Below are positions 47,427-55,954 of a DNA stretch of 64,000 bases, piece after piece (position 1 is the first letter of the stretch; every line of letters begins with the position of its first letter). The translations under genes and the position numbers were made by a program. The notes beneath the pieces are model-generated. The model was not told where the DNA came from. It saw only the letters and a program-made list of their open reading frames with translations, and did not search any database. This DNA is from Sphingomonas folli (GTDB lineage: Bacteria; Pseudomonadota; Alphaproteobacteria; Sphingomonadales; Sphingomonadaceae): NCBI RefSeq assembly GCF_019429525.1, contig NZ_JAHXZL010000007.1, positions 62,001 to 126,000 on the forward strand, in the 5' to 3' direction.

Positions 47427-48728
47427 ATGACATCTACCGCGCGCTCGCTCGGCGACAGCTTCGCCACCGTCCCCGTACCCGAGGGGGCGGGCTTCTGGCG
47501 CAAGCTGATGGCCTTCGTCGGGCCGGGCTGGCTCGTCGCGGTCGGCTACATGGACCCGGGCAACTGGGCCACCGACATCGCCGGCGGATCGGCCTTCGGC
47601 TACACGCTCCTCTCGGTCGTGCTGCTGTCGAACCTGATGGCGATCGTGCTCCAGGCGCTGTCGGCGCGGCTCGGCGTCGGCGCCGGGCTCGACCTCGCCC
47701 AGGCGTGCCGTCGGCATTCGTCGCGCCCGGTCGCCTGGCTGCTCTGGATCTTGGCGGAGGTGGCGATCATCGCCTGTGACCTGGCCGAGGTGCTGGGTAC
47801 GGCGATCGCGCTCAAACTGCTGTTCGGCCTGCCGCTCGTCTATGGCGTCGTGGTCACCGCGCTCGACGTGTTCCTGATCCTGGCGCTGCAGCGCTTCGGC
47901 TTCCGCCGGCTCGAGGCGTTCATCGCCAGCCTGCTCGTCATCATCGCGGGGTGCTTCGCGTTCGAGCTGTTCTGGGCCAATCCCGACTGGAGCGGCGCGG
48001 CGCGCGGGCTCGTGCCGTCGCGCGAGGTGGTGGCCAACCCCGCCATGCTCTACATCGCGATCGGCATCCTCGGCGCGACGGTGATGCCGCACAACCTCTA
48101 TCTCCACTCCTCGATCGTGCAGACGCGCGCCTATGGCGTGGGCGCGCGCGACCGGCACGAGGCGCTCAAGCTGGCGACGATCGACTCGACCGTCGCGCTG
48201 GGGCTGGCCTTCTTCATCAACGCCGCGATCCTGATCCTCGCCGCCGCGGCCTTCCATACCGCGGGGCGAACCGACATCGCCGACATCGAGCAGGCGCACG
48301 AGCTGCTGTCGCCGATGCTGGGCGTGGGTGCGGCGAGCGCGGTCTTCGCGGTGGCGCTGCTCGCGAGCGGGCAGAACTCGACCGTGACGGGCACGCTCGC
48401 GGGCCAGATCGTGATGGAGGGCTTCCTCGACGTTCGGCTGCCGGTGTGGCTGCGCCGGCTGGTGACACGCGCGATCGCGATCGTGCCCGCGGTGGTGGTG
48501 GTGGCGGCGATGGGCGATCGCGGCGCGACCGAGCTGCTGGTGCTGAGCCAGGTGGTGCTGAGCCTGCAGCTGCCCTTCGCGGTGATCCCGCTGGTGGCCT
48601 ATACCGCCAACCGCCGGCTGATGGGGGAGTTCGCCGCGCCGCGCTGGCTGGCGGCGCTGGCCTGGGGGATCGCGGCGGTGATCGTCGGGCTCAACGGCTA
48701 TCTGCTGTGGGGGATGGTCTCAGGCTGA
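47427..48728 (+). CDS. mntH: Nramp divalent metal transporter (MntH-like)
   Basis: The 433-residue protein has eleven spans and the two Nramp motifs that bind the metal: [15 protein letters not shown] in helix 1 and [16 protein letters not shown] in helix 6. These enable proton-driven uptake of Mn2+ or Fe2+. The start ATG 47427 is chosen for the family-usual short N-terminus. No MntR or Fur site was recognised; the 11-bp tandem array lies 130 bp upstream. Confidence 0.93.
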   Translation: MTSTARSLGDSFATVPVPEGAGFWRKLMAFVGPGWLVAVGYMDPGNWATDIAGGSAFGYTLLSVVLLSNLMAIVLQALSARLGVGAGLDLAQACRRHSSRPVAWLLWILAEVAIIACDLAEVLGTAIALKLLFGLPLVYGVVVTALDVFLILALQRFGFRRLEAFIASLLVIIAGCFAFELFWANPDWSGAARGLVPSREVVANPAMLYIAIGILGATVMPHNLYLHSSIVQTRAYGVGARDRHEALKLATIDSTVALGLAFFINAAILILAAAAFHTAGRTDIADIEQAHELLSPMLGVGAASAVFAVALLASGQNSTVTGTLAGQIVMEGFLDVRLPVWLRRLVTRAIAIVPAVVVVAAMGDRGATELLVLSQVVLSLQLPFAVIPLVAYTANRRLMGEFAAPRWLAALAWGIAAVIVGLNGYLLWGMVSG

Positions 48729-48729
48729 G

Positions 48730-49068
48730 TCACGCCGGGCCGCGTCGCGTCGGCGCGTGGAAGTCGGGCGGCTTGTCCGCGATCCAGCCGAGGAAGCGCG
48801 CGATCGCGGGCCAGTCGCGGATCGAGTCGAGCGTGCCCGCCCGGGCGAGCGACGCATTGTCCGCGGCGGCGTGGATCGCGCGGTGGCAGATCGGGTGGAG
48901 CGGCACGGTCTCGCGACCGCCCTCGCTGCGCGGCACGACATGGTGCCACTCGACGCGTCGGCCGAGCGGGCGGCCGCACAGCGCGCAGCGGTCGGGCAGC
49001 GCGGCCTCGGCCGCGGCGCGCCGCTCGGCCTCGGCCAGTCCCTGCTTGCGCCGCACGCGTCCCGCCAT
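48730..49068 (-). CDS. HNH endonuclease
   Basis: The 112-residue protein has a basic N-terminus (MAGRVRRKQG), then the HNH fold: a zinc CxxC in CALCGRPL, the catalytic EWHHVVPRSEGGRE, and LHPICHRAIHA with the second zinc pair. It resembles small HNH nucleases of unknown target, often near phage or restriction genes; here it stands next to mntH with convergent ends. The start is ATG 49068, since upstream ATG 49155 lies in a poor context. Confidence 0.83.
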   Translation of the reverse strand: MAGRVRRKQGLAEAERRAAAEAALPDRCALCGRPLGRRVEWHHVVPRSEGGRETVPLHPICHRAIHAAADNASLARAGTLDSIRDWPAIARFLGWIADKPPDFHAPTRRGPA

Positions 49069-49149
49069 GCGGGCGGAATGTGCGGGGAGGGTGGGGTGTT
49101 CCGGACCGCGGTCGCGGGACGCGCGGTGGGTCACGGACCCGCCCTCCGG

Positions 49150-49245
49150 CGTCATCCTGAGCTCGTCTCAGGATCCACGGGGCCGAGGACCCAGCGACCG
49201 CCGGGCCTGCGAGACGGTGGATCCTAAAACGAGTTCAGGATGACG
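49150..49245. repeat. Family A palindromic repeat
   Basis: Left arm CGTCATCCTGAGCTCGTCTC followed by AGGATCCACG; right arm GTGGATCCTAAAACGAG followed by TTCAGGATGACG. It starts the 368-bp gap 49069-49436 between the HNH and RNase III genes. Confidence 0.87.
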
Positions 49246-49287
49246 GCGAGAGAAAGGGAGAGCGTGGCGCTCCTCCACAAGACCCCG

Positions 49288-49430
49288 TGCTCCCGCGCAC
49301 GCGGGAGCATAGGGTCACGGGAAGCGACACTCGCGGCTCCGGGCTCCCGCGTGCGCAGGAGCACCGCTTCTCACCGCCACCACCCTATCGCCGGCGCCGC
49401 GGCCCGGGGCTCCTGCATGCGCAGGGGGGC
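49288..49430. repeat. Family C repeat cluster
   Basis: GTGCTCCCGCGCACGCGGGA-GC, then GGCTCCCGCGTGCGCAGGAG-C, then GGCTCCTGCATGCGCAGG are three successive hairpins with TAGGGTCACGGGAAGCG between the first two. Together with the family A element this explains the whole HNH-rnc gap; no gene is evident there. Confidence 0.7.
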
Positions 49431-49436
49431 GCCCTT

Positions 49437-50153
49437 TTACCGCCGCCGCCTGCCCCGCACCGGCGCCTGCGCCGACAGCGCGGCGAGCAGCGCCTTGGCC
49501 GCCTCGGTCTCGGCCTCCTGCTTGCTGGTCCCCTCGGCGAGCATCTCGTCCTTGCCCACGGTGGCGCGCACGGTGAAACGCGGCGCGTGGCCCGGCCCGG
49601 CGCGCTCGACGATGGCATAGGCCGGCACCGCGCGGCGATGGGCCGCGGCCCATTCCTGGAGCGCCGACTTGGGATGCTGCGGCGCGCCTGCCTCGGCGTG
49701 GACCTTGTCGCGCCACAGCCGCCGCACCGCCGCGCGCGCGGGCGCCAGCCCGGCGGTGAGATAGACCGCGCCGAGCAGCGCCTCGACCACGTCGCCCAGC
49801 ACGTTGTCGCTGTGCTGCGCGCCGTCGTCGCGCGCCTGCTTGCCCAGCCGCACGCGCGCGTCGGCGCCGATCTCCCGCGCCACCGCGGCGCACACCGAGC
49901 CGGTCACCAGCGCGTTGAAGCGCTTGGACAATTGCCCCTCGGGCTCGGCCGGGAACAGCTCCACCAACCACTCCGCCATCGACAGGCCCAGCACGCGGTC
50001 GCCGAGGAATTCGAGCCGCTCGTAGCTGCCGCCGGCCTGACCCTCGGCGTGGCTGCCGTGCGTCAGCGCGCGGACGAAGGGCGCGATATCGTCGGGGCGG
50101 ACGCCGAAGCGCGCCTCGATCCAGCCGGCGAGATCGTCGCCGGCGTCGCTCAA
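49437..50153 (-). CDS. rnc: Ribonuclease III
   Basis: The 238-residue enzyme cuts double-stranded RNA. The signature ERLEFLGDRVLGL lies at 45-57 with metal ligands Glu48 and Asp52, and the second site in NVLGDVVEALLGAVYLT. A double-stranded RNA-binding domain follows from about 160 (HPKSALQEWAAA, then GTSKQEAETEAAKALL). I assign TTG 50153, which overlaps the lepB stop as TTGA; no ATG or GTG lies in the right place. Coupled lepB-rnc is the usual alphaproteobacterial order. Confidence 0.92.
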   Translation of the reverse strand: MSDAGDDLAGWIEARFGVRPDDIAPFVRALTHGSHAEGQAGGSYERLEFLGDRVLGLSMAEWLVELFPAEPEGQLSKRFNALVTGSVCAAVAREIGADARVRLGKQARDDGAQHSDNVLGDVVEALLGAVYLTAGLAPARAAVRRLWRDKVHAEAGAPQHPKSALQEWAAAHRRAVPAYAIVERAGPGHAPRFTVRATVGKDEMLAEGTSKQEAETEAAKALLAALSAQAPVRGRRRR

Positions 50154-50965
50154 AAGCCCTCCCCGATTCGCCGGAAGCGCGCCGCCGAGACCCAGGTCCA
50201 CGGCTTGAGCCACTCGGCCGAGCCGTCGGTCGACCAGAAGGTGACCACCGCCTTGCCCTCGATCCGCTCCATCGGGATATAGCCCATGCCGACCGGCGGG
50301 GCGAAGCGGCTGTCCGCCGAATCGTCGCGATTGTCCCCCATCAGGAAGACGTTGCCAGCGGGCACCTGGTATACGTCGGTGTCGTCGGCGACGGGGATGT
50401 TCTCCTGGTCGAGCACGGTGTAGCTGCGCCCGCCCGGCAGCGTCTCGCGGAAGCGCGGGTAACGGCACACCGGGTGACCCTGCGCGTCGCTGTCCTGGAA
50501 GCGCGCGCCGCATTTCTCGGCGGGGAAGTTGGGCGAGAGCGGCACGACGAAGTCGGCGACCCGCTGCTTGGGAATCGCCTTGCCGTTGAGGAACAGCTGG
50601 CCGTTCCGCATCTGCACCGTGTCGCCGGGCAGGCCGATCACGCGCTTGATCACGTCATGGTCGTCCGGCCCCATCGAGCGGAACACCACCGTGTCGCCGC
50701 GGGTGGGGTCGTGCGCGAGGATGCGCCCCGGGATCAGCGGCACGCCCCCGGGCAACGACCAGCGCGAGTAACCGTAGTTCCACTTGGAGACGAACAGATA
50801 GTCGCCGATCAGCAGCCGCGGCAGCATCGACTCGCTCGGGATCGAGAAAGGCGAGAAGATGAAGCTCCGCAGCACGAAGACGAAGAGCGCCAGCTTCAGC
50901 AGGAAGCGGATCGTCTCGGCGGTTTCCGAACGCGCGGGCTTGCCGGCGGCTGTGGGGGTGGCCAT
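50150..50965 (-). CDS. lepB: Signal peptidase I
   Basis: The 271-residue membrane protease removes signal peptides. Start ATG 50965 (MATPTAAGKPARSETAETIR) is preferred over an ATG at 51001. One transmembrane segment (about 20-36) is followed by the catalytic Ser46 in IPSESMLP and the general base Lys107 in HDVIKRVIGLPGD. The late box GDNRDDSADSR is present. It is translationally coupled to rnc. Confidence 0.95.
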   Translation of the reverse strand: MATPTAAGKPARSETAETIRFLLKLALFVFVLRSFIFSPFSIPSESMLPRLLIGDYLFVSKWNYGYSRWSLPGGVPLIPGRILAHDPTRGDTVVFRSMGPDDHDVIKRVIGLPGDTVQMRNGQLFLNGKAIPKQRVADFVVPLSPNFPAEKCGARFQDSDAQGHPVCRYPRFRETLPGGRSYTVLDQENIPVADDTDVYQVPAGNVFLMGDNRDDSADSRFAPPVGMGYIPMERIEGKAVVTFWSTDGSAEWLKPWTWVSAARFRRIGEGF

Positions 50966-51066
50966 GAAGCACCGCGTCGCGCAACCGTCGCGTCGCGTCA
51001 AGCGGAGCCTTGGCGCCGCCGACCCGTTGTGCGCCGCGACACGAGACAGCCGGAAGGACAGATGAC

Positions 51067-52560
51067 ATGGCGGACTGGTCGACGATCGAGGCGTTGCCGC
51101 TCGAGCGGCTCGAGACGCTCTTCGCCAACGACCCGGATCGGCTGAAGCGGCTGTCGCTCGACGTCGCCGGCATCCACTTCGACTGGTCGAAGACGCATCT
51201 CACCGCCGAGGCGCTCACCGCCTTCGAGGCGCTGGCCAAGTCGGTCGACCTCGCCGGCAAGCGCGAGGCGCTGTTCAACGGAGCCAACGTCAACGTCACC
51301 GAGGACCGCCCGGTCGAGCACACCGCCGAGCGCGGCGAGGGCAAGGCCGAGAGCGTCGCGCGCGCCGCCACCTATCACGCGCGCATGCGCGGGCTGATCG
51401 ACGCGATCGAGGCCGAGGCGTTCGGGCCGGTGCGCTCGATCCTCCACGTCGGGATCGGCGGCTCGGCGCTTGGCCCGCACCTGCTGGTCGACGCGTTGGG
51501 ACGCGGCAGCGACCGCTACGAGGTGGCGATCGTCTCCAACGTCGACGGCATGGCGCTGGACGACGTGTTCGACGACTTCGACCCCGAGACGACCCTGCTG
51601 GTGGTCGCCTCCAAGACCTTCACCACCACCGAGACGATGATGAACGCCGAGAGCGTCATCCAGTGGATGACGGGCGCGGGGGTCGAGGACCCGTATGGCC
51701 GCGTGATCGCGCTGACCGCCTCGCCCGAGAAGGCGATCGAGTGGGGCGTCGACGAGACGCGCATCCTGCCCTTCGCCGAGGGCGTGGGCGGGCGCTATTC
51801 CTTGTGGTCCTCGATCGGCTTCCCCGCCGCGATCGCGCTCGGCTGGGAGCAGTTCGAGGAGCTGCTCGAGGGCGCGGCCGAGATGGACCGCCACTTCCGC
51901 CTGTCGGCGCTGCACGAGAACGCGCCCGCGCTCGCCGCCTTCGCCGACCTCTATTACACCCAGGTCCGGCATGCCGAGACGCGCGCGCCTTTCGCCTATG
52001 ACGAGCGGCTGCGGCTGTTGCCGAGCTATCTCCAGCAGCTCGAGATGGAGTCGAACGGCAAGGGCGTCACGGTCGACGGCCAGCCGGTCGGCCGCCCGAC
52101 CGCGCCGATCACCTGGGGCGGGGTGGGCACCGACGCGCAGCACGCGGTGTTCCAGCTGCTCCACCAGGGCACGCACCTGGTGCCGGTCGAGTTCCTCGCG
52201 GTGATCGAGGCGGGCGACACGCTGCCGCCCGAGCATCACCGCCAGCTGCTGCTCAACGCCTTCGCGCAGGGCGCGGCGCTGATGAGCGGCCGCGCGAACG
52301 CCGCCGACCCGGCCCGCAGCTACCCCGGCGACCGGCCGTCGTCGACTTTGCTGCTCGAGCGGCTCGACGCGCGCACGCTGGGGGCGCTGATCGCCTTCTA
52401 CGAGCATCGCGTGTTCGTGAACGGCGTGCTGCTGGGGATCAACTCGTTCGACCAGTTCGGCGTCGAGCTGGGCAAGGAGATGGCCAAGGCGGCGGCCAAG
52501 GGCGGCGGCGACTTCGACGCCTCCACCGCGGACCTGATCAGGCGCGCGTTCGGGGAGTGA
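51067..52560 (+). CDS. pgi: Glucose-6-phosphate isomerase
   Basis: The 497-residue enzyme interconverts glucose-6-phosphate and fructose-6-phosphate. The start ATG 51067 (MADWSTIEALPLERLE) is chosen over an earlier in-frame ATG at 51010. Motifs are VGIGGSALGPHLL, ASKTFTTTETM, WSSIGFPAAIALG and QLLHQGTHLVPVEFLA. It is shorter than the E. coli enzyme (549), as is typical for sphingomonads. In Sphingomonas the Entner-Doudoroff route dominates, so the role may be mainly anabolic. Confidence 0.95.
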   Translation: MADWSTIEALPLERLETLFANDPDRLKRLSLDVAGIHFDWSKTHLTAEALTAFEALAKSVDLAGKREALFNGANVNVTEDRPVEHTAERGEGKAESVARAATYHARMRGLIDAIEAEAFGPVRSILHVGIGGSALGPHLLVDALGRGSDRYEVAIVSNVDGMALDDVFDDFDPETTLLVVASKTFTTTETMMNAESVIQWMTGAGVEDPYGRVIALTASPEKAIEWGVDETRILPFAEGVGGRYSLWSSIGFPAAIALGWEQFEELLEGAAEMDRHFRLSALHENAPALAAFADLYYTQVRHAETRAPFAYDERLRLLPSYLQQLEMESNGKGVTVDGQPVGRPTAPITWGGVGTDAQHAVFQLLHQGTHLVPVEFLAVIEAGDTLPPEHHRQLLLNAFAQGAALMSGRANAADPARSYPGDRPSSTLLLERLDARTLGALIAFYEHRVFVNGVLLGINSFDQFGVELGKEMAKAAAKGGGDFDASTADLIRRAFGE

Positions 52561-52592
52561 GGGGGGGAGGTTCTTCCTCTCCTCTACTCGCT

Positions 52593-52738
52593 GCCGTCAT
52601 CCTGAACTCGTCTCAGGATCCACTTGGCCGCTCACGCCGCGGCCGAGTGGAGGACGGGGCGTTCGCCGCCCGCGTCTTCTTTCCAGCGGCGGCAGCGCCC
52701 GCTGCGCCGTAGATCCTGAAACGAGTTCAGGATGACGG
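52593..52738. repeat. Family A palindromic repeat, enlarged centre
   Basis: Left arm CCGTCATCCTGAACTCGTCT then CAGGATCCAC; right arm GTAGATCCTGAAACGAG then TTCAGGATGACGG. The centre is about 50 bp longer than in the copy at 20810. It covers about half of the 330-bp gap 52561-52890 between pgi and the hydrolase. Confidence 0.87.
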
Positions 52739-52768
52739 CGGGGCGGGAGCGGACCGGCGCTACCGTCC

Positions 52769-52852
52769 CCCGTGTTCCTGCGGACGCAGGGACCCAGGGT
52801 CGCGGGCGTGACGTGCGCCGCCCTGGGATCCGGCGTACGCCGGAGCACGGCG
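52769..52852. repeat. Family C repeat copy
   Basis: GTGTTCCTGCGGACGCAGG followed by GACCCAGGGTCGCGG and, after a spacer, GATCCGGCGTACGCCGGAGC. It is a close relative of 31377. No gene was found in the remaining 40 bases of the gap. Confidence 0.72.
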
Positions 52853-52890
52853 TCCGCGAGACGAGCATCGCCCGCTCGCCGCCACACCCC

Positions 52891-53787
52891 TCACCCCCCG
52901 CGCGGCAGCCACTCGCGCAGGATCGCCTCGACCCGCTCGGGCGCCTCCTGCTGCACCCAGTGCGACACGCCCGGCAGCCGCCGCACCGTGAGGTCGGCGA
53001 CGTAGCGCTCGGTGCCGTCGAGCGTCTCCAGCCCGAGCGCGGCATCCTCCTCGCCCCAGACGATCAGCGTGGGCACTTCGACTCGCCCGCCATGGCCGAA
53101 GCGCATCCGGTCGCGGTGACGCGCGGCGGCGCGATACCAGTCGATCATCGCCTTGAGCGCGCCCGGCCGCCGCGCCGCCGCGGCGTAGACGTCGAGCTCC
53201 GCGTCGGGGAAGCGCGTCTTGTCCACCGCCATGCCGCGAAAGGCATGGCGCACCAGCGCGGCGTCGCCGAGCGCCATCACGCGCTCGGGCAGCCAGGGCA
53301 GCTGGAACGCGCTCATGTACCAGCTGCGGCGGCGCTGCGGCCAGTGGCGCAGCGCCGCGGCGAAACAGGCGGGGTGGGGCAGGTTCATCACCACCAGCCG
53401 CTCGAGCGGGCGGACCCGGTTGATCGCGAAGTTCCACGCGATCGCGCCGCCCCAGTCGTGCGCGATCAGCGTGAGCGTGCGCGCGCCGCTGGCGTCGAAC
53501 AAAGCGGCGGCGTCGGCGACGATCTGGTCCATCGTATAGTCGGCCACCGCCGGCGGGCGCGAGGTGCCGCCATAGCCGCGCTGGTTGGGCGCCCAGACGC
53601 GGTAGCCGAGCGCGGCGAGCAGCGGCATCTGGTGACGCCAGCTATAGTGCAGCTCGGGGAAGCCGTGGAGGCAGAGCGCGAGATGCTCGCCGCGCCCCGC
53701 CTCGGCGACCTCGAAGGTGAGGCCATTGGCCTCGACCGCGCGGATCGCGATGCCGCTGTCGGGGGCGGGGTGCCAGCTGGGGGTCAT
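52891..53787 (-). CDS. Alpha/beta hydrolase, epoxide-hydrolase-like
   Basis: The 298-residue protein has the oxyanion motif HGFPELHYSW, the nucleophile elbow AHDWGG (Asp), and the late catalytic His in LPGVSHWVQQEAPE; a second acid may be in VWGEEDAALG. An aspartate nucleophile with HGFPE places it with epoxide hydrolases and haloalkane dehalogenases rather than esterases. The substrate is unknown. The start ATG 53787 overlaps the end of the DUF2442-like fragment (ATGA). Confidence 0.87.
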   Translation of the reverse strand: MTPSWHPAPDSGIAIRAVEANGLTFEVAEAGRGEHLALCLHGFPELHYSWRHQMPLLAALGYRVWAPNQRGYGGTSRPPAVADYTMDQIVADAAALFDASGARTLTLIAHDWGGAIAWNFAINRVRPLERLVVMNLPHPACFAAALRHWPQRRRSWYMSAFQLPWLPERVMALGDAALVRHAFRGMAVDKTRFPDAELDVYAAAARRPGALKAMIDWYRAAARHRDRMRFGHGGRVEVPTLIVWGEEDAALGLETLDGTERYVADLTVRRLPGVSHWVQQEAPERVEAILREWLPRGG

Positions 53788-54042
53788 CGGTAGGCGGCCT
53801 CCGCCCTGACCAGTGCGCCCGACGCGTCGAGCCGCCGATCCGGGCTGGCCGGTGACAGCTCGACGTCGTTCGGCCAGGCGAGGACGCCGACCTCCAGGAA
53901 GGCGCGCGCGAGATAGGTGGGGTCGGCGAGCGGACGGGTCATGACCGTATCGCGAGCGATCGGCTCGTGCGCGCTCCGTCGGAGGAGGTCAGCGGCAGCG
54001 CGGCAGGGCCGGTCACCATCAGGCCGGTGAGCTTCATCATCC
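53784..54042 (-). pseudogene. Probable frameshifted DUF2442-like gene
   Basis: On the reverse strand a frame from ATG 54042 reads MMKLTGLMVTGPAALPLTSS, then DGARTSRS and a stop at 53941. The other frame, from ATG 53942 or further upstream, reads MTRPLADPTYLARAFLEVGV then LAWPNDVELSP and ends at 53784. The first part resembles the start of DUF2442 (V-T-x-SDG) and the second its end (P-x-D-P-x-x-x-A-x-x...-WPNDxELSP). Joined near 53970 they would give about 86 residues, so a single frameshift is the simple explanation. The second part alone (52 residues) could still be made and its stop overlaps the hydrolase start. Confidence 0.5.
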
Positions 54043-54132
54043 GTCCGCTCCCGCGATCGGTTCGAGCGGCACGAGATCGAGGCCGCGCTGCCGATGGTCC
54101 GTCATCGTCATCGAGCAGTGGTCAGTCGGTGC

Positions 54133-54235
54133 TCCCTCCCCTTCAGGGGAGGACCGGGGTGGGGCGTTTCCGCGAGCGGCGTCCCTCGCGCCAAGGCCCC
54201 AGCCCCGACCCCTCCCTGAAGGGAGGGGAGAAGGG
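54133..54235. repeat. Family B-like palindrome before nrdB end
   Basis: CTCCCTCCCCTTCAGGGGAGG, then CGGGGTGGGGC and, after a centre, GCCCCAGCCCCGACCCC and CCTGAAGGGAGGGGAG. It is an inverted repeat of about 35 bp per arm, similar to 44496. It fills the space between the DUF2442-like fragment and the nrdB stop; 54043-54132 shows no gene. Confidence 0.78.
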
Positions 54236-54236
54236 C

Positions 54237-55289
54237 TCACTCCGCCGCCACGCCCGCGAACATGTCGCCGCTGGTCTCGCCCGCGTCCTCGTTGGCCGGC
54301 CTGCCGCTCTTGGCCTTCTGGCGCTTGTCGAACGAGTCCCACACGTCGTTCCACTGGCCCTTGGTCGCGGCCTTCGAATATTCGGTCGCGCGCGTCTCGA
54401 AGAAATTGGCGTGCTCCACCCCGTTGAGCAGCGGGGTCAGCCACGGCAGCGGGTGCTCGTCGATCATGTAGATCGGCTTCAGCCCCAGCTGGTTGAGCCG
54501 CCAGTCCGCGATATAGCGGATGTACTTCTTGATCTCCTTGGGCTTCATCCCCTCGACCGGCCCCATCTCGAACGCCAGGTCGATGAAATTGTCCTCCAGC
54601 CGGATCGTCGTCTGGCACACGTCGGCGATGTCGTCCTTCACCGCCTTGGTCAGGCACTGGCGCTCGGCGCAGAAGGCGTGGAACATGCGGATGATGCCCT
54701 CGCAGTGCAGGCTCTCGTCGCGCACCGACCAGCTGACGATCTGCCCCATGCCCTTCATCTTGTTGAAGCGCGGGAAGTTCATCAGCATCGCGAAGCTGGC
54801 GAACAGCTGCACGCCCTCGGTGAAGCCGCCGAACATGGCGAGCGTGCGCGCGATGTCCTGGTCGTTGTCGACGCCGAAGTTCTGCATGTAGTCATGCTTG
54901 TCCTTCATCTCGCCGTACTCGAGGAAGGCGCCATACTCGCTCTCGGGCATGCCGATCGTGTCGAGCAGGTGGCTGTAGGCCGCGATATGGACCGTCTCCA
55001 TGTTGCTGAACGCGGTCAGCATCATCTTGACCTCGGTCGGCTTGAACACGCGGCCGTATTTCTCGTGGTAGCAGTCCTGCACCTCGACGTCGGCCTGGGT
55101 GAAGAAGCGGAAGATCTGCGTCAGCAGGTTGCGCTCGTGGTCGGTCAGCTTCTGCGCCCAGTCGCGGCAGTCCTCGCCGAGCGGCACCTCCTCGGGCAGC
55201 CAGTGGAGCTGCTGCTGGCGCTTCCAGAACTCGAACGCCCAGGGGTATTCGAACGGCTTGTACTGCTTGCGGGCTTCGAGAAGGGACAT
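54237..55289 (-). CDS. nrdB: Ribonucleotide reductase small subunit (class Ia)
   Basis: The 350-residue protein generates the tyrosyl radical for deoxyribonucleotide synthesis. Metal ligands are Asp67, Glu98 and His101 in NMETVHIAAY, then Glu158 in TEGVQLF, Glu192 and His195 in RDESLHCEG. The radical Tyr105 follows His101 by four residues, as in E. coli NrdB. The C-terminal tail that docks into NrdA is ETSGDMFAGVAAE. No ATP cone is seen. It lies downstream of nrdA on the same strand but 1.2 kb away, with other genes between. Confidence 0.95.
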   Translation of the reverse strand: MSLLEARKQYKPFEYPWAFEFWKRQQQLHWLPEEVPLGEDCRDWAQKLTDHERNLLTQIFRFFTQADVEVQDCYHEKYGRVFKPTEVKMMLTAFSNMETVHIAAYSHLLDTIGMPESEYGAFLEYGEMKDKHDYMQNFGVDNDQDIARTLAMFGGFTEGVQLFASFAMLMNFPRFNKMKGMGQIVSWSVRDESLHCEGIIRMFHAFCAERQCLTKAVKDDIADVCQTTIRLEDNFIDLAFEMGPVEGMKPKEIKKYIRYIADWRLNQLGLKPIYMIDEHPLPWLTPLLNGVEHANFFETRATEYSKAATKGQWNDVWDSFDKRQKAKSGRPANEDAGETSGDMFAGVAAE

Positions 55290-55356
55290 GGCGGTTACTC
55301 CGGGACGCTGTTGGTCGAGATAGGGATGATCGGGTCGGATCAGGAGGGCGGGTCGG

Positions 55357-55569
55357 TCACGGCTCGAGGCTCCACTGCCACATCGCCGCGGCGGACAGCG
55401 CCAGCACGACGCCGCCCGACAGCGCCATCACGCCGACCATGCGATAGGCGTAGACGCGCGCCTCGGGCAGCGGGCGGCGCAGCTCGGCGAGCAGCCACGC
55501 GCCCGCGAGCGCGAACACCGCCGCGACCGCGAACATGATCGCGGACTGGAGCGGCAGCGTGCTCAGCAT
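55357..55569 (-). CDS. Small two-helix membrane protein
   Basis: A 70-residue protein with hydrophobic segments about 10-28 (AIMFAVAAVFALAGAWLLAE) and 44-62 (MVGVMALSGGVVLALSAAA), separated by a basic loop. No family is recognised. It is divergent from the DUF2171 gene by 56 bp and sits 67 bp before nrdB on the same strand, so it might be co-expressed with nrdB. Confidence 0.62.
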   Translation of the reverse strand: MLSTLPLQSAIMFAVAAVFALAGAWLLAELRRPLPEARVYAYRMVGVMALSGGVVLALSAAAMWQWSLEP

Positions 55570-55625
55570 GCGACCATCTCCCGCCCCGCGCGTTGCGCCC
55601 CCGAACCGAACAGAGGAGACTGACC

Positions 55626-55877
55626 ATGGTCGATGCCAGCCAGATCAAGGAACATGCCGAGGTGATCGGCGCGGACGGCGTTCACGTCGGCACGGTCGAC
55701 CATGTCGACGGCGACCGCATCAAGCTGACCAAGAACGACTCGCCGTCCACCGAGGACGGGCAGGGCGCGAAGCACCATTACCTGCCGCTCGGCTTGGTCG
55801 CGGAGATCGAGGGCGAGACGGTGCGCCTGTCGGCGACCGCGCAGAACGCGCAGGACATGTTCGAAGAGGCCGAGTGA
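55626..55877 (+). CDS. DUF2171 protein (PRC-barrel-like)
   Basis: The 83-residue protein begins MVDASQIKEHAEVIGADGVH and continues VGTVDHVDGDRIKLTKNDS, the classic DUF2171 start in which a short helix leads into a small beta barrel. HHYLPLGLVAEIEGETVRLS is the second half. Members are abundant in alphaproteobacteria and plants of unknown function; stress association is a guess. ACC-ATG with GGAGACTGACC gives a good ribosome site. Confidence 0.88.
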   Translation: MVDASQIKEHAEVIGADGVHVGTVDHVDGDRIKLTKNDSPSTEDGQGAKHHYLPLGLVAEIEGETVRLSATAQNAQDMFEEAE

Positions 55878-55954
55878 GGCGGTAAGTCCCTCTCCCGGCG
55901 GGAGAGGGAGGAGCCCGCGGCCGCAGGTCGTGGGAGCGTGAGGGAGACGCCGGA

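Noticed and set aside
44869..47433. 854-codon open frame on the - strand
   Set aside because: It is antisense to gamma-glutamyltransferase and has no recognisable motif.
49437..50513. Long frame extending upstream of RNase III
   Set aside because: The first 120 codons overlap lepB in another frame; homology to RNase III begins only after the TTG at 50153.
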